DNA of 64,000 nucleotides from G963677085 sp963677085 (GTDB taxonomy: Bacteria > Planctomycetota > Planctomycetia > Pirellulales > Thermoguttaceae). The translations under genes were made by a program, and so were the position numbers. Below are positions 36,099-43,618 of the stretch, in pieces (within the stretch, counting starts at the first letter, position 1; every line of letters starts with the position of its first letter). Below the pieces are notes generated by a model. It saw only the letters and a list, made by a program, of their open reading frames with translations, ran no database searches and was not told where the DNA came from. The stretch covers positions 403,732 through 467,731 of the forward strand of contig CAXXFH010000005.1 of NCBI GenBank assembly GCA_963677085.2. The letters run 5' to 3'.

Positions 36099-37079
36099 CT
36101 ACTTGTGTGGCTGCGGCGTCACTTTCTCTAACGCCGGAACCGCCTTTTCGGCCGACGGTATCACGCGTTTGATCAACACCTTTTCGATATTGGGTTGCGC
36201 TGCGCCGTTGAACAAGCGTTCGCGGGATGCAAGTTCGTAGGTATCCGGGTCGATGCGAGTCATCGTGTTCGTGGCCGAAACCTTTTCGCCGTCACGAAGT
36301 GCGCCAGTCTCTTTGATGGTCCAACAATTATCGTCGCGACTCCAACGGCCGGTAAACATTCCGGCCTCGGAGTCGAAGGCCCAGGACGTCACTTGAGCCG
36401 CGAGCGGGTCCCAACCGATGACTTGAGTTCCCACGCGTTTGGTTTCTCCGCCGATCTTGACGGTGAATGCGCGGAGGATGAAGTTTTTGTTCACCGTCCA
36501 TTCGCACGTGCTAGTGATTTCCACCTCCGCGTTGTCTTCGGCGCGGCCTGCCCAATCACCGATGAGCCACTCCAGGTGCTTCAGGTGAGGGTAGTTCGAT
36601 GGCTGTTGCGTAACCGCCTCGCGCAGGCTGGCGATGCGCCACTTTTTCCCCTGCTTGGCGACGACCGCTGCCATACGATCGGTTGTCGGCGGTCCGGCCG
36701 GCGGCGGGTCGAGCACGATATCGGCATCAACGACGGCATGCTGCGGGCCGAGCATTCGCACGGCCGTTATGTTGAGGTGGATCTGAGCCGCCGTACCCGC
36801 GGACAGGTATTGTTCGAACTGTTCGATCAGGGCATCGCGACCGACGGTCTTCTTGCCTTCGACATTGACGAGGTCGGCGTCTTCTGTCCAAAAGGTCGTC
36901 AGCGTCTTGGTGTCGCCCTTATTGAAGGCCGTGGCCAACGATTGAAATAGCTCGCGTATCGCAGCGTCGTCGGTCTTTGGTTTGGGTTTCTTTTCTGCCT
37001 GCGATGGTTCCGCGAAAACGGCGCCGGCAACGACAAACCACAGGGCGACGACCAAACCAAATCGGAAACAGGATTTCAT
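36099..37079 (-). CDS. Secreted SnoaL-like (SgcJ/EcaC, DUF4440) protein
   Basis: 326 residues. Signal peptide FGLVVALWFVVAGAVFAEP. Residues about 38-160 form a SnoaL/DUF4440-like cone (AIRELFQSLATAFNKGDTK, FWTEDADLVNVEGK, VGRDALIEQFEQYL), followed by a beta-rich second domain with LIGDWAGRAEDN and FDSEAGMFTGRWSR, a DUF1579-like lipocalin layout. The SgcJ/EcaC family name covers non-catalytic ketosteroid isomerase-like folds; function unknown. GGAG 8 nt before the ATG at 37079 sets the start. No clear partner gene. Confidence 0.82.
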   Translation of the reverse strand: MKSCFRFGLVVALWFVVAGAVFAEPSQAEKKPKPKTDDAAIRELFQSLATAFNKGDTKTLTTFWTEDADLVNVEGKKTVGRDALIEQFEQYLSAGTAAQIHLNITAVRMLGPQHAVVDADIVLDPPPAGPPTTDRMAAVVAKQGKKWRIASLREAVTQQPSNYPHLKHLEWLIGDWAGRAEDNAEVEITSTCEWTVNKNFILRAFTVKIGGETKRVGTQVIGWDPLAAQVTSWAFDSEAGMFTGRWSRDDNCWTIKETGALRDGEKVSATNTMTRIDPDTYELASRERLFNGAAQPNIEKVLIKRVIPSAEKAVPALEKVTPQPHK

Positions 37080-37532
37080 CGAATCAACTCCACAGTTTTT
37101 AAATCTGAGGCCGGGCAATCTAAAGGTAGGGTGCTGGCGTCTCGTGGCGTCGCATCACCAAAGCCACGTGTGCCACGGATTAAGCGGTTCGCATAATCGT
37201 CAATGTTAGTAGTATAGCCCACAGGCAACCCAGGGTGCCAGGGCCGCCAACCAAACGGTGCTACCGCACCCAGGCAAGAAGCCGCTCCCGCTGGCCATTA
37301 ATAATCTTTCGCACAAAGTTGACGATCTTCGCGTTAGTAGCACGTAGGAAGACACCTTGGGGACAACACTACCGGCAGCAGGGCTAGAAGTGTTGCCAAC
37401 TCGGGGCTGGCTGTGGAAAACCACGAACTCCTGCCCCGCCGACTTAGGGGGATATGACCACAACAAACGGTTTGACTTTGGCGCCGGCGAAACGTAGAGT
37501 GCCCTGGATACTGGTGCTTTGTCAACTCTTGT

Positions 37533-37633
37533 TGATGCTTGCGTTGAAAATGATCGTTGGGGAAGCCGAACGCCTGAAAATCCAGGCTCCCGCTGGTCGC
37601 CTTCCGCTCATTGGCTAGGCAAGCGCCAATAAA
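37533..37633 (+). repeat. Dispersed ~100-bp repeat, copy B
   Basis: Reads GTTGAAAATGATCGTT, then GAACGCCTGAAAATCCAGGC and ends CATTGGCTAGGCAAGCGCCA. Same family as 33803-33900, 52770-52862 and 63098-63210. Confidence 0.82.
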
Positions 37634-37640
37634 CCAGGGG

Positions 37641-37745
37641 TTGTGGGTGCCATGTCCACGCTTGCGTGGACATGCTGAAATCCCGAGGAACATGCCCACG
37701 CAAGCGCGGGCATGGCACCCATTTTTCAGGTTTGACAAAGTCCTA
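37641..37745. repeat. Palindromic dispersed repeat, copy 2 (inverted)
   Basis: GGTGCCATGTCCACGC...GGGCATGGCACCC arms around GCTGAAATCCCGAGGAAC, the reverse complement of the middle of copy 1 at 34966-35067, and ends with TTGACAAAGTCCTAG, mirroring GCGCTTTGTCAA of copy 1. Confidence 0.85.
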
Positions 37746-37787
37746 GTGCGTAGTCTTAAGCTTCGATTGGTTAGCAGGAGTCAGACG

Positions 37788-38543
37788 ATGTGTCGATTGA
37801 CTGTGGCGGTTTCAGTCCGAATGGGACTCTTCGTTGCGGTAGCGACACTTGGGACATCGGCATACGCCCAGTTCGCGCCGTACGGTTCGTACTACTCTGG
37901 CTGGGGTGCATATCCTTTGCCGGATGGTGGAGTATCGTACTCTCGCCGCGTGGCGCAGCAAAATCAAGCGTCTGCCCAGCAGCGAGCCTTTCAAGCCCAA
38001 GCGAGCCTTGAACGGAACATCAACACAACGCTCGGAAGCCAAGCCCAGCAGCGGACGAGCCTTGCCACACAGCAGCAGGCTTCCAACGAGCAGTTCTGGG
38101 TGAACCAACTCCAGCGGCAGCAGGCCCAGTTTGCAGCCCGGCCGCAGTTGCCCAACACGGCCATACCGACACCTCCCGCGCAACCCCAGCCGATTCCCGA
38201 AACCATTCCGGACGAGTCGGTCGAGGTGCAAACCCCTCAGGGCGCAGTCCAATGGCCCACGTTGCTGATGGACGTTCGTTTTTCTCAATATCGAGCCAAA
38301 GTCGATCAACTCGTTGAGAAGGGGGTTCCGCAAAGCGCGGCCACAAAGTCGCGCTACTTCCGGCAGGTATACGATGCCGTCCAGGAGATGAAAGAAACGC
38401 TCAAGAAGATGGCGCCCGAGGTGAACGCGGCCGAATATATGCTTGTCGAGAAATTCCTCGACGACTTAACGGACAAAGCCCGCTTGGAACTCGATCCCAC
38501 CAAAGACACACCGCCTAAGGCGTCGAGCGAAACCGCCGAGTAG
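37788..38543 (+). CDS. Secreted Gln-rich protein of unknown function
   Basis: 251 residues. A signal peptide (VRMGLFVAVATLGTSAYA) is followed by a Gly/Tyr-rich patch, then a very Gln-rich segment (residues about 50-130, QQ and AQ runs, low complexity) and a helical C-terminal domain (FSQYRAKVDQLVEKGV, VQEMKETLKKMAPEVNAAEY). Not recognised as a named family; similar layouts occur as planctomycete-specific hypothetical proteins. GGAG 7 nt before the ATG at 37788. The palindromic repeat 37641-37745 ends about 40 nt upstream. Confidence 0.75.
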   Translation: MCRLTVAVSVRMGLFVAVATLGTSAYAQFAPYGSYYSGWGAYPLPDGGVSYSRRVAQQNQASAQQRAFQAQASLERNINTTLGSQAQQRTSLATQQQASNEQFWVNQLQRQQAQFAARPQLPNTAIPTPPAQPQPIPETIPDESVEVQTPQGAVQWPTLLMDVRFSQYRAKVDQLVEKGVPQSAATKSRYFRQVYDAVQEMKETLKKMAPEVNAAEYMLVEKFLDDLTDKARLELDPTKDTPPKASSETAE

Positions 38544-38574
38544 CGTCGCGCCGACAGTCGCAGGGACGGTGGTG

Positions 38575-38946
38575 CTAACGTGGATAACGCGGCATGTCCA
38601 TATCGTTGGCCGCCTCCACGCAATAGGACGTCCAGGGGATAGCATTCAGCCGTGCTTCGGGGATTTGTCGCCCTGTCGCAGAGCATATCCCGTACGTGCC
38701 GTCCTCAATGCGAGCCAGGGCCGCCTCGATTAGCGCGAGTGTCTCTTCCGCACTTTCGCTCAGAGCGAGCGTCGAGTCCTTCTCGTAGGCATCGCTGCCT
38801 GCGTCGGCCATGTGGGTAGGCATACGGCTGATTTCTCCCGGCCGCTCCGAAAGAGCTTCGTCGAGCAACGCATCTCGCTCCCCGCGCAATCGTGCACGCA
38901 AGGCAAGAAGCCGCTTGCGGTAGTGCTGTAGTCTCGATTCGTTCAT
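38575..38946 (-). CDS. DksA/TraR-family protein with a reduced zinc finger
   Basis: 123 residues. The N-terminal coiled coil (HYRKRLLALRARLRGERDALL) and the acidic DAGSDAYEKD stretch match the DksA/TraR family, which binds the RNA polymerase secondary channel. The zinc finger region, YGICSATGRQIPEARLNAIPWTSYCVEA, keeps only two of the usual four Cys, so zinc binding may be lost. Ribosome site GGAGG upstream of 38946. Alone, converging on the Q-rich protein gene. It may act in stress transcription; the role is inferred from family only. Confidence 0.88.
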   Translation of the reverse strand: MNESRLQHYRKRLLALRARLRGERDALLDEALSERPGEISRMPTHMADAGSDAYEKDSTLALSESAEETLALIEAALARIEDGTYGICSATGRQIPEARLNAIPWTSYCVEAANDMDMPRYPR

Positions 38947-39059
38947 GGTAACGCACCTCCTGAGCGTGTTTCCTCCGTGACTAACCTTCTAATCGTACGC
39001 GACCGGTCAATATGCGTCTGAACGGCCCCTGTGGGATGCGAACTAACGCCCGGTCCGGG

Positions 39060-39077
39060 CCAGGAGAAATGCAAAGT
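39060..39077 (+). repeat. Left inverted repeat of ISAs1 copy 1
   Basis: CCAGGAGAAATGCAAAGT, exact inverse of 40324-40341. Confidence 0.95.
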
Positions 39078-39173
39078 CTATTTTGCCAACCAAGGGGTGG
39101 GCTGGGTCGTAGAAACGGAAGGCCGTGGCGGAGTTGCGGCGGGAGTTTCCTACGTTTCAAGGAGGGCCGTATC

Positions 39174-39878
39174 GTGGTCGCATCGTCGTTGAGTCAGTTG
39201 GAAGCGGTATTCTCAAAGGTTTCGGATCCACGCGACCCCAGGGGGGTGAGGCATCCGTTCTCCGGCATCGTTTCCTTGGTGTTTCTCGGCTTGTTGGGGC
39301 GGATTACCGAGATGGCCGTGGTGGTACGTTGGGCGAATGCGAATTGGGAGGAACTCAAGGAACCACGGGGATTTACACGCGACAAATCCCCGTGCGGCTC
39401 GACCATTTCCAGGGCATTGGCCGGGCTCAGTCTGGACGAGTTTCGCGAGGCGTTCGCCCTATGGCTGAACACGGCCCTGGCCGATCAGGAGGGCCGTTGG
39501 GCTGCGGCGGTCGACGGCAAGATGTGTCGCCAAGGACTTGGCGCCGATGGCTCGCCCGTGCAGATGCTCAATGTTTTCCTGCAACGGGTCAAGTTGACGC
39601 TGGACCAATGGTCGATCGGCGGCGACAAAACCAACGAGCCTGGGAGTCTCAAAGTGCATCTGGCTGAGTTGCTCGAGGCCTATCCTGCCCTGCAACTGCT
39701 CACCGGCGATGCGATCTACGCCCAGCGGCCGTTGCTCGAACTTCTCCAAGCCCACGGCTGCGACTACCTGTTCCAAGTCAAGGCGAACCAGCCCGACATG
39801 CTGGACGCCTTGGAAACCTGCTTTTTCCAGGAGACGGCCACCGAGCCGGCCCATGAAGTCACCGAAAAAAGGGGCTGA
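39174..39878 (+). pseudogene. ISAs1 transposase, N-terminal part (frame 1)
   Basis: Encodes the first ~234 residues. The GTG at 39174 is chosen as start: GGAGGG lies 8 nt upstream, and LSQLEAVFSKVSDPR at the new N-terminus is typical of ISAs1 transposases. The DDE catalytic Asp residues are visible in VDGKMCRQ and TGDAIYAQ. The frame ends in a TGA at 39876-39878 directly after a GAAAAAAGGGG run; the -1 frame continues the protein as 39879-40324. Either a programmed frameshift or an inherited indel; both IS copies share it. Confidence 0.85.
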
Positions 39879-40324
39879 ATCGGGAAACGCGTCGGCTTTG
39901 GGTCAACCTCGACGACGCCGAGCATATCCGCGAGCATCTGAACGTTCCCGGCTGCCGGATCGGCATTCGGGTTGATCGCTTAGTGCGCTCGGCGGAGGGC
40001 ACGCTCCTTTCCTGCGAAAGCCGGTACTTCATCACCAGTCTGGAGCCCGATTCGGTCACGCCGCGTGAACTCCAGGCCACCATTCGTGACCACTGGCAGG
40101 TGGAAAACTGCCTTCATTTCGTCAAGGACCGCTGGTGGGACAAAGATCGCCACTACACCAAGCGGCCCGGCCTGGCCGAGGCGTTCGCTTCGCTGACCAA
40201 CGCCGCTCTGGCCGTCCTCCGCCTGATCCACCCTCCAGGCGAACCCCTTCGGGCAACCGCCGAACGAATCCAATGGCGGCCCCGCTCCACCCTCTCCCGC
40301 CTCGGATTCAACCCGCCCAGGTGA
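39879..40324 (+). pseudogene. ISAs1 transposase, C-terminal part (frame -1)
   Basis: In the -1 frame relative to the first part: LNRETRRLWVNLDDAEHI through WQVENCLHFVKDRWWDKD to the stop at 40322-40324. The conserved Glu of the DDE triad is in the QVENCLHF motif. With the first part it would make about 383 residues, the usual ISAs1 size. Confidence 0.85.
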
Positions 40325-40341
40325 CTTTGCATTTCTCCTGG
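40324..40341 (-). repeat. Right inverted repeat of ISAs1 copy 1
   Basis: Exact inverse of 39060-39077; overlaps the last base of the transposase stop codon. Confidence 0.95.
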
Positions 40342-40385
40342 GGTTGACGGGTGATCGATGATCGCAAGCGAAGGAGAAAAAGAGC

Positions 40386-41657
40386 ATGGGGCGAAAGCGG
40401 AAGCAGTGACGGCAACCGCACGGGTCGGCGTGGCATTGGCGGCAGACTGATTGCTGGTATTACACGATGCCGGGGACGAAAAAGCGGATTGCCCTGTTCG
40501 ACGAGCGCGGCGAGCGGATTCGCGGTACGCAGAACAAGGAAGCAGCAGAGCTGGCGCTTGCCCGCGAGAAGCTTGCCTGGGACGACAGTACAGCGGCCGG
40601 CGACAATGGCCCCTGGCTGGTGGCCCGCGTCTGCTCGGATTATCTCCAATATTGCGAACGCGGGCTCGCCCAGGGCACGATCAGCAAGAGCTACCGCGCC
40701 AACACGGTGGCTTGGCTAAACGACTTTTGCACGTTCTGCGGCGCGCGGCCTGTCGCGAAGTTGAAGAAGGCGCACCTCGAACAATGGATCGATGCCCATC
40801 CGACGTGGCGAAGCCCGGCAACGCGGCGGGGTGTTATGGCGATTGTCTTAGCGGCATTCAACCGTGCCGAAGAGATGCACGGCATTGCGAATCCGCTGAA
40901 GGGTGTAAAAAAGCCAAGGGCACAACCGCGGCTGCAGTCGTTCAGCCCCGAAGAGGAGAAGGCCCTTTTGGCGGCGACCGAAGACCGTTTTCGGGATTTT
41001 CTCTTCGCCGCGATTCATACCGGCCTGCGTCCTTTCAGTGAATTGGCGCGGCTCACGGCCGACGATGTCGAAGAGACCGAGCGGGGAATGCTGTGGCGGG
41101 TGTATGCCACGAAGACGAAGAAGACCCGCAAGATCCCGGTGCGGCCGGAGGTGGCGAAACTGACTCGCCGTTTGATGAAGACGGCACCGAAGGGCTCCGG
41201 CTTGCCGCTGTTTCGCAATACCAAGGGAAAACCTTGGCGGCCCGGGACGGGCGTGGTCCGGTTCCTTGCCATCAAGCAGAAAATGGGGTGGGACAAAGAT
41301 CCAGTCAAAGCGAAGTACTCTTGCTACACCTGCCGGCACACCTTCGTGCATCGGATGCTGTCGGGCTATTGGACCGACGGGGTAGGCTGTTCCATCGAGA
41401 CGCTCGCCGAACTGATCGGCGATACCCCCAAGGTCGCCTTCGACCACTACGGCAAGGAATGGGGGCAGCATTATCAAGATCCTCTGTGGACAGCGATCGG
41501 TGAGGACAACCGACCGAGTAGCCAGCGGAAAAAGACATCTCCGCGCAAAAAAGCCGTGGCAACTGCGAAACGTAACGCCGGCGCGTCGAGCAGCCGGAAA
41601 ACCGTTCGGCGAAAAAAGAACATGACGAAGCGCGAGTCGAGAAAGAGTCGCGGCTAA
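40386..41657 (+). pseudogene. Tyrosine recombinase (phage-type integrase), premature TGA at codon 8
   Basis: The ATG at 40386 has AAGGAG upstream, but an in-frame TGA at 40407-40409 follows after seven codons; a start at 40467 (MPGTKKR) would give 396 residues. The neighbouring paralogue shows that the true N-terminus includes the segment before 40467 (AWHWRQTDCWYYT here, AWYWRQTDAWYYT there), so the restart would drop about 27 residues. Core-binding and catalytic domains are intact: GLRPFSELARL (Arg), CRHTFVHRM (HxxR) and FDHYGKEWG (Tyr nucleophile). The C-terminal ~45 residues are Lys/Arg/Ser-rich, absent from the paralogue. It starts right after the ISAs1 element and precedes the second recombinase by about 60 nt. 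Confidence 0.85.
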
Positions 41658-41717
41658 CGGCACCGACCCCTGGCAAACGCAGACACATTCGAGTTTCGTA
41701 TATCCAAGAAACGGAAA

Positions 41718-42857
41718 ATGGCGGCCAACGGCAAACGACAGCGTCGACCCCGTGGTTCTGCCTGGTACTGGCGGCAGACCGACGCATGGTACTACACGCC
41801 GCCGGGCACGAAAGGTCGCGTGCCATTGGTGGATGAAGACGGGAAGCGGGTTCGGGGAAAGGAGAACCGCCCGGCTGCCGAGTTGGCGTTGGCCCGGGTG
41901 AAAGTCGCCGGTCAATGGCGGCCCACGGCCGCGCCGGCCGCGGAAGGCGAGTGGCAGGTGGCCAAGGTGTGTTCGACGTATATCGAGTATTGTCAGCATC
42001 GTGCCGACAACAATTCGATGAGCGCGGAATATTGTAGAGCCGTGGTACGCCGTCTGAACGAGTTGTGTGAATACTGTGGCTCATTGCCCGTCTCGCAACT
42101 CACGAAGGGGCACGTCGAGCATTGGGTTGCCAGCCACGCGACGTGGCGATCACCGGTTACGCGGCGCAACGCGATTATCATCGTGTTGGCCGCGTTCAAC
42201 CACGCCCGGGATGCGTACGACGTTGTCCATCAACTGAAAGGGCTGAAAAAACCGCCCTCCCGGCCCCGGTTGCACTCCTTTTCTGCCGAGGAAGAGGCGG
42301 CGATCTACGGGGCAACCGACGAGGCATTCCACGATTTTTTGTTCGTCGCCATCCACACCGGCCTGCGGCCGTTTTGCGAATTGGCTCGGATCACGGCCGA
42401 TAACGTGGTGGAGACGGATCGCGGCATGATGTGGCGGCTGTTTTCGTCGAAGACGCAGAAGGTGCGGAAGATACCAGTCCGCTCTGAAGTGGCCGAGCTG
42501 ACGCGGCGTCTGATGGAGACCGCACCGAAAGGTTCAGGACTTCCGTTGCTGCGGAACCCGCAGGGCAGACCGTGGAAGAAGGTTACCGGCGTGGGCCGCT
42601 TCCTGTCGATCAAACGAAGGCTGGGCTGGGACAAGATACCGGATAAGAAACACTACTCGTGTTATACGTGTCGGCATACGTTCGCCCACCGCATGCTCTC
42701 CGGCTACTGGAACGGCGGTGTCGGCTGTTCCGTCGAAGTCTTGGCCGAATTGATGGGTGACACGCCCAAGGTCGTGTTCGACCACTACGGTCGCGAGTGG
42801 GGGCAACATTTTCAGGAGCCGCTGTGGGCGGCGATCGGCGTCGTGATGCCAGGTTAG
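41718..42857 (+). CDS. Tyrosine recombinase (phage-type integrase), intact paralogue
   Basis: 379 residues. N-terminal SAM-like DNA-binding part (KVCSTYIEYCQHRADNN, VARRLNELCEYCGSLPV), then the catalytic domain with the full set: GLRPFCELARI (Arg), CRHTFAHRM (HxxR) and FDHYGREWG (Tyr nucleophile). It resembles the upstream gene over most of its length, so the pair arose by duplication. Convergent with the HTH protein gene, with a 4-bp overlap at the ends. Two integrases acting together are known from some integrative elements; which attachment site they use is not visible. Confidence 0.92.
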   Translation: MAANGKRQRRPRGSAWYWRQTDAWYYTPPGTKGRVPLVDEDGKRVRGKENRPAAELALARVKVAGQWRPTAAPAAEGEWQVAKVCSTYIEYCQHRADNNSMSAEYCRAVVRRLNELCEYCGSLPVSQLTKGHVEHWVASHATWRSPVTRRNAIIIVLAAFNHARDAYDVVHQLKGLKKPPSRPRLHSFSAEEEAAIYGATDEAFHDFLFVAIHTGLRPFCELARITADNVVETDRGMMWRLFSSKTQKVRKIPVRSEVAELTRRLMETAPKGSGLPLLRNPQGRPWKKVTGVGRFLSIKRRLGWDKIPDKKHYSCYTCRHTFAHRMLSGYWNGGVGCSVEVLAELMGDTPKVVFDHYGREWGQHFQEPLWAAIGVVMPG

Positions 42858-43159
42858 TTACCCGGGTCGCCCAGTTCGACGTGGATGCCGGGGTAGTGAT
42901 GCCGCTTTGTCGGTGGGCGGCGTTGCCACCGGCGACATGGCTGCACCCGCATGGCGTCCTTGATACGCTCGATTTCCACCGTCTCCAACTGAATACGGCC
43001 CTGGCCTTTCGCTCCCCCCTGAAGATACTCGATGGTGTATGGCTGGCCGCGGATCAGGAGCGTGCCGGCATTCGATTGGGCAAGCCACCCATACATGGTG
43101 GCCCGGGAAATCCCCAGTGCCCGAGCGGCCTCGGCGGCGGTTAACAGATTGCGTTCCAT
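42854..43159 (-). CDS. Excisionase-like helix-turn-helix protein
   Basis: 101 residues. LLTAAEAARALGISRATMYGWLAQ is a MerR/excisionase-type HTH, followed by a strand IRGQPYTIEYLQGG and an RIQLETVEIERIKDAM helix, common for small DNA-binding proteins beside recombinases. The C-terminal 30 residues are basic. Convergent overlap of 4 bp with the second recombinase suggests it controls excision or expression of that gene (inference). Weak ribosome site. Confidence 0.8.
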   Translation of the reverse strand: MERNLLTAAEAARALGISRATMYGWLAQSNAGTLLIRGQPYTIEYLQGGAKGQGRIQLETVEIERIKDAMRVQPCRRWQRRPPTKRHHYPGIHVELGDPGN

Positions 43160-43618
43160 CGCGAATGCAGGCCGCGCGCTTTCGAGTTGCGACGGGATTT
43201 ATTCCCATCGCAACGACGGTGGCGGCCTCGCCTTTCTCCCACAGTCTTCTTCGGTGCATGACATTGCACCGCCACAAACCCTGGGAAAACCGGACGATTT
43301 TTATTTTGGCGAGAGACGGCAGAGAGAAGGCAACGGCGGCAGAAATTGCGATCAACCGAGAAGGGTTGTGCAGCCTCGTTACAAGTCCGTCAATCGGACG
43401 GGCAAACGGATGGAATGCGAGGCAACGAAGGAACCTGCGAGCTTGTTTCCTACCCGACGTTAACCGAACGGCGCGTTGCAGGAGTACTCGGCGTAGCGCA
43501 GACGGCAAACGAAGCAAAGACGGCCCGAAGAGGTGGAGAAGACTGGCGCGAACAAGAGGGCCAGAACGCCGAGCTAAAAATCACAAAAAAATGCGTCATT
43601 GTAATATAGTGGGAGCAC
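43160..43618. other. Intergenic region of the element, no gene seen
   Basis: About 460 bp between the HTH gene and the unknown 554-residue gene. Frames present are rich in Arg/Gly and lack ribosome sites. It may contain the attachment or control region of the element, but no inverted repeats stood out. Confidence 0.4.

Larger units (their letters stand above)
37080..37787. other. Intergenic region with two repeat copies
   Basis: About 700 bp with no supported gene. It holds one copy of the ~100-bp dispersed repeat (37533-37633) followed directly by the palindromic element (37641-37745). Confidence 0.5.
39060..40341 (+). mobile_element. ISAs1-family insertion sequence (complete, copy 1)
   Basis: 1282 bp with perfect 18-bp terminal inverted repeats: CCAGGAGAAATGCAAAGT at 39060-39077 and its complement at 40324-40341. 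The single transposase frame is split by a -1 shift at an A6G4 run (39865-39874). No clear target duplication is visible. A second, 5'-truncated copy sits at 56950-58053. Confidence 0.93.

Noticed and set aside
40407..40409. TGA read as selenocysteine in the first recombinase
   Set aside because: The paralogue has Arg/Gln around this place and no Cys; no SECIS-like hairpin seen; a nonsense mutation is simpler.
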